From Cuniculiplasma sp. (GTDB taxonomy: Archaea > Thermoplasmatota > Thermoplasmata > Thermoplasmatales > Thermoplasmataceae), in NCBI GenBank assembly GCA_023256455.1, contig JAGDXN010000083.1:13655-31799 (forward strand): 18,145 nt of DNA. Reading direction: 5' to 3'. The notes beneath the pieces are model-generated. The model was not told the origin of the DNA. It saw only the letters and a list, made by a program, of their open reading frames with translations, and did no database searches. Positions within the stretch are counted from its first letter, which is position 1; every line of letters begins with the position of its first letter. Shown here one piece after another: positions 6,414 through 13,598 of the stretch. Made by a program: the position numbers and the translations under genes.

Positions 6414-9400
6414 ATGAAACTAATTGCCATAATTACACTAATTGCAATTTTTGTACTTCTGGCACCGGGTTCCGAGGTTTTTCCATATGCCATGGCCACA
6501 TCACCAGATACAGAAATACATCTGGGCAATTATTTAATAAATCCCGTAAATTCAAGCGCCTGCGATTATTCACTCCATATTTATAATAACAGTTCACTCG
6601 ATGTCAGGGCTGCAGACTATTACAACATTTCTGGAATCAAAATGGAATCACCTGCAGGAAATTACAGTTTTGAAATTTCCTGGCAACCATACTATGTTTA
6701 CTCACTCTCTGAGGCTAAGATTCTTATTGTGCATAATGGAGTTCAATTTGCCCTTCATTTTGGCGTAGAAGATGGAATGTATATTTATGAAAATTCAACA
6801 ACAATGAATGGAATATATCCATTCAAAGAAGACGTCATTTATGGATTCAATATATGGTGGCTGAATAATTCTCCCTATGTGGAGATCTCAAAGGGAATTA
6901 ACATCTTTCTTTATCGGCCCAGGACAGAACCTGTCACTGTTGATTCCAATTTCATAATTCTTGAAGGCCATTACTATAACATCAATATAACTTTAAGGAA
7001 TCCAGTGAATTTTAATTTCATAAATCCTTCAAGCGATTATAAATCCTATCCGCACATTACTGAAATTTTGAAAAATTCAAACCTTACTGAAGACTCATTG
7101 TTTATCCATCCATTCTACGACCGTTCCTTAAATTTATTTATTCTTCCAGACAGAAACGGTACCATATATGCCCTTAATCCCGAAACACATATTCTGACTG
7201 CAGTTGAAGTTACAGGTGGACCATTTAATTACTCCTTTTCATATGCAAATATTATATATTTTATTTCATATCATTATAACAGTTTTAACATTCTTTTCCT
7301 TAATCAATCTGACCTCAAATCAAAATTTTTAACATACAATATTTCAGGGGATCCTGAAGTTGCAGTTTACCACTCAGATCTGTATGCATTCAGTAAGAAT
7401 TATGTGTTGAATCTTACCAACAATAATATATCGTTTCTCAGCGGAAATTTTCCTCAAGATCAAAGATTCTTAGGTGTGCATATATGTGAATACCCTGAAT
7501 ATTACTTCATGGGAAAAAACTGGTTATCTAACTATATAATCAGAAACGGCAAGCTGACAGAATACATAAACTATACAGATTTGCATCATTTCACCATTCT
7601 TAATGAAGGCTCATCGGGCATATCAATGGAGATGGAATTTAACCATTCTGAAGTATATTTGATTTCCAGTGCGAACATGATTTCCTCAATCAATATAACA
7701 TATGAAGAGGGGCAGAATCTAATGGAAAGGGGGATGTCCCAGAGTTATATAATCAAAAATTCTGATTACATTGAGATTCCGGACTTGATTTCAGGGTTTG
7801 CAGGAAATTTCAGTTCTGGAATAGTATGGTCCAGCGATGGTTCATTCTATCTATATGGTTCCTTTTCAAGTTCCGGCAATCTGTCAATTTCCTGGCATAC
7901 ACCCATAATAAGATATGCAGGATTTTTCAATATTTCCATAACAAGCCAGACATCATACATCGCAGCCCTGAGAATTGGAAATTTAACGTATATGAAAAAT
8001 AACAGTGGTAACTTCTTCCTCAACCTTTCCACTTATGCAACCGGAAAATATCTTTTCAATATATCCGTCAGTAACGAACAGGGTTTATTTGCCGAACGTC
8101 AGGGGTATATAATGGTGGACAACTCCATACCTAAAATCCTTTTAAACAATATTTCAAATGGTGTATATTCAGGAGAGCGCTTGCAAGTCCAGGCCATAGA
8201 TTCGGCCGGAATTAAGAGCATAAACGTTGATGTAAACGGTCAAATGTTTAGTGGAAATCAATCAACAATCAACTTTACAATTCCATATTTTGAAAGCACT
8301 CATAACATCACAATTATTATCAAAGTCACAGATGACTTTAATTTCTCCACATCAACCAGCATATATGTACCGTTCTATTATGAATATATTGGTCGGGTTT
8401 TCTTAAATATCCATAATAATGAAATAATAAACAAAACAAATTTCAATGTAACCGTGAATGGAAATTACAGCAATATTTCCTGTTTTATTTTAAATTTCAC
8501 GAACCTTTCATCCAATTCAGAAATGTCCTTCTCCTTAAGGGAATTAAAACAGATATATCTCCCGGATGGAACCTATTCTTACCAATTGTATGCTCTCTTT
8601 ATTCCAGGAAACAGGGAAGAGATTGAAAATGGAACATTGAGGATAGATAATAGAAAGCCTGAAATTCATATAGGAGGCACTGGAAAGGAATTTTACAGTT
8701 TACTGCAAAGTTCCCTTAACCGGTCATTTAATATTTCGTTTACTTCAAATATGAACGGCACATGGAATATTAACATAACAGGTCCTGATGGAACCCATAT
8801 TAACTATGTGGTAAATGGAAGATATTTTAATATTTCCTCTGATCAAATTTCCTATTTCCTGAAATTGTCTGGCAAATATATGATCTCAGCCCAATTCATT
8901 TCATTCAATAATTATAATGTCAATTCATCATCTGAATTTTATATGGAAAATATTTTGCCACAGGTGAGGGATAAATACGTAATATATACGAACAGGACAG
9001 ATGTGAGGATTGATATCAACTCTTCATTAAATTCATCTTACCACTTTCTCTATTTATTCAACAAAAGCATAATCAAAAAGAATACAATCAATTTAAACTT
9101 CACAGGAAATTATACGGTCCAGGTTGAGATATACAACAAAGCCATGGCCTTTGAAAGAACCATTGTGGAAATCATTTATTCCAATGAAACACCGGAAATA
9201 ACTCTGGAAAACTTCACAGAAAGGATAGAAAAGGGATATGAGGCCAATTATACTGTAAACTCTGGCTGGATTCCCATAGAAAATTTATCTGTCAGAACCG
9301 ATCTTAACTATTCCCTTACATCAAATAAGTTAAGGCTGTTTTTCAACAGGGATGGGAATTATACCATTTCTATTTACATCATAAACCTGTGCGGGAACAG

Positions 9401-9953
9401 GTTTGAGAAGAATTTTTCCATATCAGTCCAGTCTATCCCCTTAATATGGTCAATTTCAGTCAGTTATATTCAGAGATTCAGCAATTTTTATGGGAAAGTG
9501 AATGTATATGGGTATGTATTGAAAAACCTGTCAATCCAGTGGTTTGATAATGGCAGAATAAGTGGCAAAGGGAATTCTTTAAAGATTTCAATGCCTGCTG
9601 GAACAAATCATATTGAGGTAGAGGTTATTCTTGGCAACATTGTGAAATATGGAAATATTACAGTATTCTCAATTCCCATGTCCACCCTGATCTTCATATC
9701 ATTGCCACTGGGTGCCCTCATTCTGTTTCTATTCCTTCCATGGAATTCAAGCCAGATTATGGCAGCAAATATTATTTTAAACAACAACGGGGCCACTTTG
9801 AGGACACTGAAAAAGATCGCCAGAAGAAAGCATATTGGGGCAAGAACACTGGAAAGCACATTGAAAAAGCTGGAGCATGGAGGTATATTGAAAATTGGTT
9901 CTGATCTCAATGGGGAAAATTGCATAAAAATTTTGAAATCAAAGAAAAAGTGA
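6414..9953 (+). CDS. Large surface glycoprotein with Ig-like repeats and a cytoplasmic winged-helix-like tail
   Basis: I do not recognise a named family. Seen in the 1179 residues: a signal sequence (1-28); a long ectodomain with close to 60 N-x-S/T sites by hand count; an early part with a propeller-like strand, D-R-N-G-T-I-Y-A-L-N-P (246-256); and later Ig-like units that each open with a D-N/E-N..P-(E/K)-I-type motif, near 568, 744, 844 and 923. One membrane helix follows at about 1089-1108. The cytoplasmic tail (1111-1179) looks like a winged helix: helix 1 around 1113-1124, then T-L-R-T-L-K-K-I-A-R-R, then a recognition-like helix R-T-L-E-S-T-L-K-K-L-E, then a wing, I-L-K-I-G-S-D-L-N-G-E-N-C-I-K-I. 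This arrangement fits a one-component transmembrane transcription regulator. The ligand and target genes are unknown. The gene is clearly more A/T-rich than the housekeeping genes around it. The open reading frame is intact; the function is inferred. Confidence 0.85.
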   Translation: MKLIAIITLIAIFVLLAPGSEVFPYAMATSPDTEIHLGNYLINPVNSSACDYSLHIYNNSSLDVRAADYYNISGIKMESPAGNYSFEISWQPYYVYSLSEAKILIVHNGVQFALHFGVEDGMYIYENSTTMNGIYPFKEDVIYGFNIWWLNNSPYVEISKGINIFLYRPRTEPVTVDSNFIILEGHYYNINITLRNPVNFNFINPSSDYKSYPHITEILKNSNLTEDSLFIHPFYDRSLNLFILPDRNGTIYALNPETHILTAVEVTGGPFNYSFSYANIIYFISYHYNSFNILFLNQSDLKSKFLTYNISGDPEVAVYHSDLYAFSKNYVLNLTNNNISFLSGNFPQDQRFLGVHICEYPEYYFMGKNWLSNYIIRNGKLTEYINYTDLHHFTILNEGSSGISMEMEFNHSEVYLISSANMISSINITYEEGQNLMERGMSQSYIIKNSDYIEIPDLISGFAGNFSSGIVWSSDGSFYLYGSFSSSGNLSISWHTPIIRYAGFFNISITSQTSYIAALRIGNLTYMKNNSGNFFLNLSTYATGKYLFNISVSNEQGLFAERQGYIMVDNSIPKILLNNISNGVYSGERLQVQAIDSAGIKSINVDVNGQMFSGNQSTINFTIPYFESTHNITIIIKVTDDFNFSTSTSIYVPFYYEYIGRVFLNIHNNEIINKTNFNVTVNGNYSNISCFILNFTNLSSNSEMSFSLRELKQIYLPDGTYSYQLYALFIPGNREEIENGTLRIDNRKPEIHIGGTGKEFYSLLQSSLNRSFNISFTSNMNGTWNINITGPDGTHINYVVNGRYFNISSDQISYFLKLSGKYMISAQFISFNNYNVNSSSEFYMENILPQVRDKYVIYTNRTDVRIDINSSLNSSYHFLYLFNKSIIKKNTINLNFTGNYTVQVEIYNKAMAFERTIVEIIYSNETPEITLENFTERIEKGYEANYTVNSGWIPIENLSVRTDLNYSLTSNKLRLFFNRDGNYTISIYIINLCGNRFEKNFSISVQSIPLIWSISVSYIQRFSNFYGKVNVYGYVLKNLSIQWFDNGRISGKGNSLKISMPAGTNHIEVEVILGNIVKYGNITVFSIPMSTLIFISLPLGALILFLFLPWNSSQIMAANIILNNNGATLRTLKKIARRKHIGARTLESTLKKLEHGGILKIGSDLNGENCIKILKSKKK

Positions 9954-9960
9954 TATATGG
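9953..9960 (+). promoter_or_regulatory. Candidate TATA box for the 205-residue surface protein
   Basis: ATATATGG overlaps the end of the preceding stop codon and lies about 28 bases before ATG 9985. No ribosome binding site precedes that ATG, which fits a leaderless transcript. A second A/T stretch (9964-9971, TTCATATA) is too close to be the box. Confidence 0.35.
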
Positions 9961-9984
9961 GTTTTCATATACCCTTGCGTTACC

Positions 9985-10602
9985 ATGATGGACAAAAAAC
10001 TAATCATATCTCTTTTCCTGACAATGGTTATTATTGGAATGGGATTAAGTGTTGGCAGTATACATAACAGCACGGCAAAATCATCTGAAAATGGCATAAA
10101 TGCATCGCCACAGGTATCCAAGCTTCAAAACATTACATTGCCCCCATCCACTCTTCCAGTCATCTCTTATTATTACGGAACGGGCGATAACCATTACACA
10201 ATCACATCGACCGACTGGACGTCCATTCTGACAAATGTTTTTGATAACAGTTCCATAATAACATACAGTTTCGCAAATAACACAACGCAGGCACTCATAT
10301 TGCTTGATATCACATATACAGGTCTAAATCCATATGGAGTTGAGTATGTTGCTGCACTTTCGCAGGTTGGCAAACTTGACAGGGCAAATGAAATTAAGGC
10401 GTTCTGGCTGACTGCAAACAAATCATCACAGATTCCCGGCCTGACAAACTGGCAGGCATTGAATCTTGGTGCCTATCCTGGATTCAGCTGGTCCAAGCCA
10501 AAGGTTGTTCCCTTCAGCACTTCATATGAATATGCACTGATACTGATAGCCATTGTTGCGTCCGTATTTGTGATGTATTTTGTATTCAACCGCAGAAAGT
10601 GA
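9985..10602 (+). CDS. Secreted membrane-anchored protein of unknown function
   Basis: This 205-residue protein matches no family I can name. An N-terminal hydrophobic signal (about residues 5-24) is followed by an ectodomain of roughly 155 residues. A C-terminal membrane helix (Y-A-L-I-L-I-A-I-V-A-S-V-F-V-M-Y-F-V-F) ends in the basic stop-transfer tail N-R-R-K. The topology is therefore outside domain, single anchor, tiny cytoplasmic end. The ectodomain has seven N-x-S/T sites and is rich in aromatic and hydroxyl residues, with T-D-W-T and T-N-W-Q-A-L. No cysteine pairs or catalytic motif are evident. Position directly after the large surface protein suggests a shared surface role, but a separate promoter is likely. 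ATG 9985 and ATG 9988 are adjacent and cannot be separated. Confidence 0.75.
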   Translation: MMDKKLIISLFLTMVIIGMGLSVGSIHNSTAKSSENGINASPQVSKLQNITLPPSTLPVISYYYGTGDNHYTITSTDWTSILTNVFDNSSIITYSFANNTTQALILLDITYTGLNPYGVEYVAALSQVGKLDRANEIKAFWLTANKSSQIPGLTNWQALNLGAYPGFSWSKPKVVPFSTSYEYALILIAIVASVFVMYFVFNRRK

Positions 10603-10635
10603 TATTTCCACTTAAGGGAAAAAAGCATAAAATTT

Positions 10636-10643
10636 TTTATAAA
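10636..10643 (+). promoter_or_regulatory. TATA box for the ubiX - Mut7-C - pelA unit
   Basis: TTTATAAA is a clean archaeal TATA sequence centred 34 bases before ATG 10674, placing the transcript start a few bases before the ATG. The T6 run at 10633-10638 may also terminate the upstream gene's transcript. Confidence 0.55.
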
Positions 10644-10673
10644 CTATCTTAATAGACTTTTGAATTTGTTCCT

Positions 10674-11240
10674 ATGAGTAATAAAAGGATTGTTCTGGCA
10701 GTTACAGGGGCCTCAGGAAGTATTCTGGCCCAGCGATTTCTTGAAACATCGAGGGAAGAAATACATCTTGTAATATCATCCAACTCCGATCAGGTTATCG
10801 AATACGAAACAGGCCATAACTCTGAGTATTTCAAAAAAATGGCATCCTATGTTTATGACGACAGGGATGTGGCTGCCAAAATAAGTTCGGGAAGTTTCAT
10901 TTTTGACGCAATGGTTGTAATGCCATGTTCAATGAATACACTGGCCAAGATTGCTGCAGGCATATCTGATTCCTTAATAACAAGGGCTGCAGCAGTATCC
11001 CTGAAGGAAAGAAGAAGGCTCATAATAGTTCCGAGGGAAATGCCTTTGAGTCTCATTGCACTGGAAAATATGGAAAGGCTTACAAGAGCCGGTGCCATAG
11101 TGGCTCCAGCAATGCCTGCATTCTACACTCGCCCTGAAAGTGTGGATGATATGGTAAATTTTGTCGTTGGAAGAATTATGGATCTCTGCGGTATTGACAA
11201 TGAACTTGTAAAGAGGTGGAAGCAGGAAGAGAGAGATTAA
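10674..11240 (+). CDS. ubiX: UbiX-family flavin prenyltransferase
   Basis: UbiX attaches a dimethylallyl group to FMN to make prenylated FMN, the cofactor of UbiD-type (de)carboxylases. The 188 residues show the family pattern: V-T-G-A-S-G-S at 10-16 for FMN phosphate binding, P-C-S-M-N-T-L-A-K at 84-92, V-P-R-E-M-P-L-S at 119-126 with the R121-E122 pair, and F-Y-T-R-P around Y151, which fits the active-site tyrosine. No ubiD is in this window, so the client enzyme is elsewhere or outside the window. The stop (TAA 11238-11240) touches or overlaps the start of the Mut7-C nuclease gene, which suggests a single transcript through pelA even though the jobs look unrelated. Confidence 0.93.
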   Translation: MSNKRIVLAVTGASGSILAQRFLETSREEIHLVISSNSDQVIEYETGHNSEYFKKMASYVYDDRDVAAKISSGSFIFDAMVVMPCSMNTLAKIAAGISDSLITRAAAVSLKERRRLIIVPREMPLSLIALENMERLTRAGAIVAPAMPAFYTRPESVDDMVNFVVGRIMDLCGIDNELVKRWKQEERD

Positions 11241-11256
11241 TTTCTATGCAGACAAT

Positions 11257-11709
11257 ATGCTTGGAAAACTCTCCAGATATCTTAGGATTCTGGGTTTTTC
11301 TGTTCAGTATGAATCCGATGGAATAGATGATAACAGGATCATTGGAATTTGCAGGGAACATTCGTATATTTTAATAACGAGAGACAGGCTCTTATCTGAA
11401 AAATATAAGCCCTCGGTACTGATTCATTCCACAGACACCATGAATCAGATAAAAGAGTTCACTTCAATTTACCCTCCTGACAGATCTCTCGCATTCACAA
11501 GATGCACATCCTGCAATGGAATTCTCCTATCTGTTAAACTGGATGAGAACGATTATAGGTCAAAACTGAATCCTCACATATGTGATTCCTGCGGAAAGCT
11601 TTACTGGTCGGGCACACATACAGCTAAAATCAGGGAAACACTGGAAAAAATTGGTGTCTGGAATGAAGATCAAGGAAGGGGAAAACGGCTGGAAGATACT
11701 GAGGATTGA
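11257..11709 (+). CDS. Mut7-C (PIN-like) RNase domain protein with zinc ribbon
   Basis: Predicted ribonuclease of the Mut7-C family, stand-alone in archaea and named from the C-terminal part of nematode MUT-7. From ATG 11257 it has 150 residues: M-L-G-K-L-S-R-Y-L-R-I-L-G-F, then I-T-R-D (40-43) with a family-conserved aspartate, then a zinc ribbon with C83/C86 and C109/C112 (C-D-S-C-G-K-L-Y-W-S-G-T-H). The family's conserved first aspartate lies upstream of this ATG, in I-N-F-Y-A-D-N encoded at 11236-11256. The true start may therefore be the ATT at 11236, as no ATG, GTG or TTG is available in that frame; 11257 is the first canonical codon. The 3' end overlaps pelA by 47 bases. Cellular substrates are unknown. 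Confidence 0.88.
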   Translation: MLGKLSRYLRILGFSVQYESDGIDDNRIIGICREHSYILITRDRLLSEKYKPSVLIHSTDTMNQIKEFTSIYPPDRSLAFTRCTSCNGILLSVKLDENDYRSKLNPHICDSCGKLYWSGTHTAKIRETLEKIGVWNEDQGRGKRLEDTED

Positions 11710-12685
11710 ATCCATTGATGATCTTTGGTATCTAAAGAACATCATTGACGGAAAGACTCTGGTGAGAAAAACTGTAATGAGAAGGGAAGAAAAAAGGGAT
11801 GATATGGATCGGAACAAGGAATCAAAAAGAAAACCTGTGACCGTGACTGTATCTCCCGAAGAGGTTGATTTCCAACCTTTTACTGACAGATTGCGAATAT
11901 CAGGGCAGATTATGGAAGGTCCTGAAGGGCTTTCAGGGCAGCATCAGTCTGTAATTGTTTCATCTGACGATGAAGTTGATATATGGAGGGAATCATGGGA
12001 TAATATTGCCCAGGGAATTCTAAGGGAATCTCTTTTGAAATCATCCTCCGGAGCAATATTTGTAAGCATGGATGACGAATATGCAACCATATTTACCCTT
12101 AGAGATTATGGGTTATACACAAACGGAAAGGTATACTCAGGCAAATCTGGTAAGGAATATGCGGGAAACTATTCAAGAAGTTCCTATTTTTCAGAAATTC
12201 TAAGAATGCTGGGGAGTATCTCGGGGGATTATCCTGTTATCATTACAGGCCCGGGCTTTGAGGGGGAATATTTCTATAAATATTTGCAGGAAAACAACTT
12301 TTCAAGAAAGATATATTCCATTCCAGCCGCCAATTCTGATGAAGGCGCAGTTTTTGAAATTATTGGAAACAATAGGGTAAGAAATATACTTGGGGAATCA
12401 AGATTATCAAGAGAATCAGAAGCCATGGAGATTTTTCTAAAGGAGCTTGGAAAGGACGGGAACTGTACCTATGGACGGAAGGAGATAAGAAAATATGCAG
12501 AGGCCGGAGCCATCGAAAAGCTTCTCGTTCTTGAATCTTTTATTAGAGATCCTGAGGTTACGGAGATAATGGATATGGCTGAGAAGGGCGGCGCTGAAGT
12601 TTTGATTGTAAGTGAATCAGGAAATTACGGCCAGATGTTGAGGGGTTTCGGAGGATACGTTGCAATTACAAGATTCAAAATCTGA
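11663..12685 (+). CDS. pelA: Pelota (Dom34) mRNA surveillance factor
   Basis: aPelota is an eRF1 paralogue that enters stalled ribosomes and, with ABCE1, splits them. The 340 residues start M-K-I-K-E-G-E-N-G-W-K-I-L-R-I-E-S-I-D-D-L-W-Y-L, the standard Pelota N-terminal Sm-like domain. This is followed by the eRF1-like central domain (with S-G-A-I-F-V-S-M-D-D-E-Y-A and V-I-I-T-G-P-G-F-E) and the C-terminal domain (E-V-L-I-V-S-E-S). There is no G-G-Q peptide-release motif, as expected for Pelota. The start at 11663 is set by family length and N-terminal sequence. An in-frame ATG at 11582 would add 27 non-homologous residues that lie inside the nuclease gene. GGTG at 11653-11656 may serve as the binding site. 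The 47-base overlap with the upstream nuclease gene implies translational coupling. Confidence 0.94.
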   Translation: MKIKEGENGWKILRIESIDDLWYLKNIIDGKTLVRKTVMRREEKRDDMDRNKESKRKPVTVTVSPEEVDFQPFTDRLRISGQIMEGPEGLSGQHQSVIVSSDDEVDIWRESWDNIAQGILRESLLKSSSGAIFVSMDDEYATIFTLRDYGLYTNGKVYSGKSGKEYAGNYSRSSYFSEILRMLGSISGDYPVIITGPGFEGEYFYKYLQENNFSRKIYSIPAANSDEGAVFEIIGNNRVRNILGESRLSRESEAMEIFLKELGKDGNCTYGRKEIRKYAEAGAIEKLLVLESFIRDPEVTEIMDMAEKGGAEVLIVSESGNYGQMLRGFGGYVAITRFKI

Positions 12686-12706
12686 TAAATATGTGGAATG
12701 AACGCA

Positions 12707-12714
12707 TTATATTC
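12707..12714 (+). promoter_or_regulatory. Candidate TATA box for the SPFH gene
   Basis: ATTATATT lies about 30 bases before ATG 12741. No ribosome binding site precedes that ATG or the in-frame ATG at 12765, so a leaderless transcript starting near 12741 is the best fit and supports the longer protein. Confidence 0.45.
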
Positions 12715-12740
12715 TTGCAGTTAAAATAGAAACACTTAAT

Positions 12741-13598
12741 ATGCCCAAAACTCATGAGTATAACATGGATGCGTTATACTATTTGCTAATATTCATAATA
12801 ATAGTGATCCTCCTGATAATATTATCTGGACTGCACATTCTTAAGGAATGGCAGAGAGCTCCTGTACTGACCCTTGGAAGATTTTCAGGCATTAAGGGAC
12901 CTGGAATAATTTATGTCACACCCATAATCAGCAAGATACCTGTGATCATATCCACTAGAATACAGGCTGTTGCCTTTAAGACAGAGGCAACGTTCACAAA
13001 CGATAATGTTCCTGTGAACTGTGATTCCGTCATGTATTATCAGGTCATAGATCCACAGAAGGCCGTTCTGAACATTGAGAATTTCATAAATGCCACAAGC
13101 CTTTCCGCCCAGACAACACTCAGAGAAGTTATTGGAAAATACTCCTTTGATGAAATACTGTCTGAGAGAGAAAAGGTTGGCGAAGCTGCAAGGGAAATCA
13201 TTGATGAAAAGACAGAGCACTGGGGAATCAAGGTATCATCGGTAGAAATCAGGGATGTAATTGTGCCTCAGTCTCTTCAGGAGGCCATGTCAAGGCAGGC
13301 CTCAGCAGAGAGGGAAAGGAGATCAAGAGTTACCCTTGCCCTTGCCGAAGTTGAAGCCGCCCAGAAGATGGTTGAGGCATCAAAGCAATATTTGGATAAC
13401 CCTGGAGCACTCCAGTTAAGATGGATGAACATCCTTTATGAAATAGGTCTGGAAGGAAAGGGCACCCTCATGATGATTCCTGCAAATACACTCACTGCAG
13501 GTGTGCCTGCAAACATTGCAAACCTTGGCCTGTCTGAATTTGCAAAGAATCAGATGAACATATCTAACATGAAGCAGAGCGATAGTTCTGATAAGTGA
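12741..13598 (+). CDS. SPFH domain / slipin (stomatin-like) membrane protein
   Basis: A 285-residue stomatin/slipin-type protein. An N-terminal membrane anchor (about 10-30) is followed by the SPFH domain, with L-K-E-W-Q-R-A-P-V-L-T-L-G-R-F, K-G-P-G-I-I-Y-V-T-P and Y-Q-V-I-D-P-Q-K-A. A helical stretch then ends in the family motif I-V-P-Q-S-L-Q-E-A-M-S-R-Q-A-S-A-E-R-E-R-R-S-R. A C-terminal segment (L-R-W-M-N-I-L-Y-E-I-G-L) may drive oligomer formation. Such proteins form membrane microdomain scaffolds and in prokaryotes usually sit beside an NfeD-type protease or OB-fold membrane protein. None is adjacent here: upstream is pelA and downstream is the convergent ksgA. The last 35 bases overlap the ksgA coding end on the other strand. 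Confidence 0.9.
   Translation: MPKTHEYNMDALYYLLIFIIIVILLIILSGLHILKEWQRAPVLTLGRFSGIKGPGIIYVTPIISKIPVIISTRIQAVAFKTEATFTNDNVPVNCDSVMYYQVIDPQKAVLNIENFINATSLSAQTTLREVIGKYSFDEILSEREKVGEAAREIIDEKTEHWGIKVSSVEIRDVIVPQSLQEAMSRQASAERERRSRVTLALAEVEAAQKMVEASKQYLDNPGALQLRWMNILYEIGLEGKGTLMMIPANTLTAGVPANIANLGLSEFAKNQMNISNMKQSDSSDK

Noticed and set aside
10603..10625. TTTCC ... GGAAA inverted repeat after the 205-residue protein gene
   Set aside because: The stem is only five base pairs and is not directly followed by a T run. The later T6 run is a better termination signal but overlaps the ubiX TATA box.
11582..11662. N-terminal extension of Pelota from ATG 11582
   Set aside because: The 27 extra residues do not resemble any Pelota beginning, and lie within the Mut7-C coding frame. 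Family homology begins exactly at 11663.
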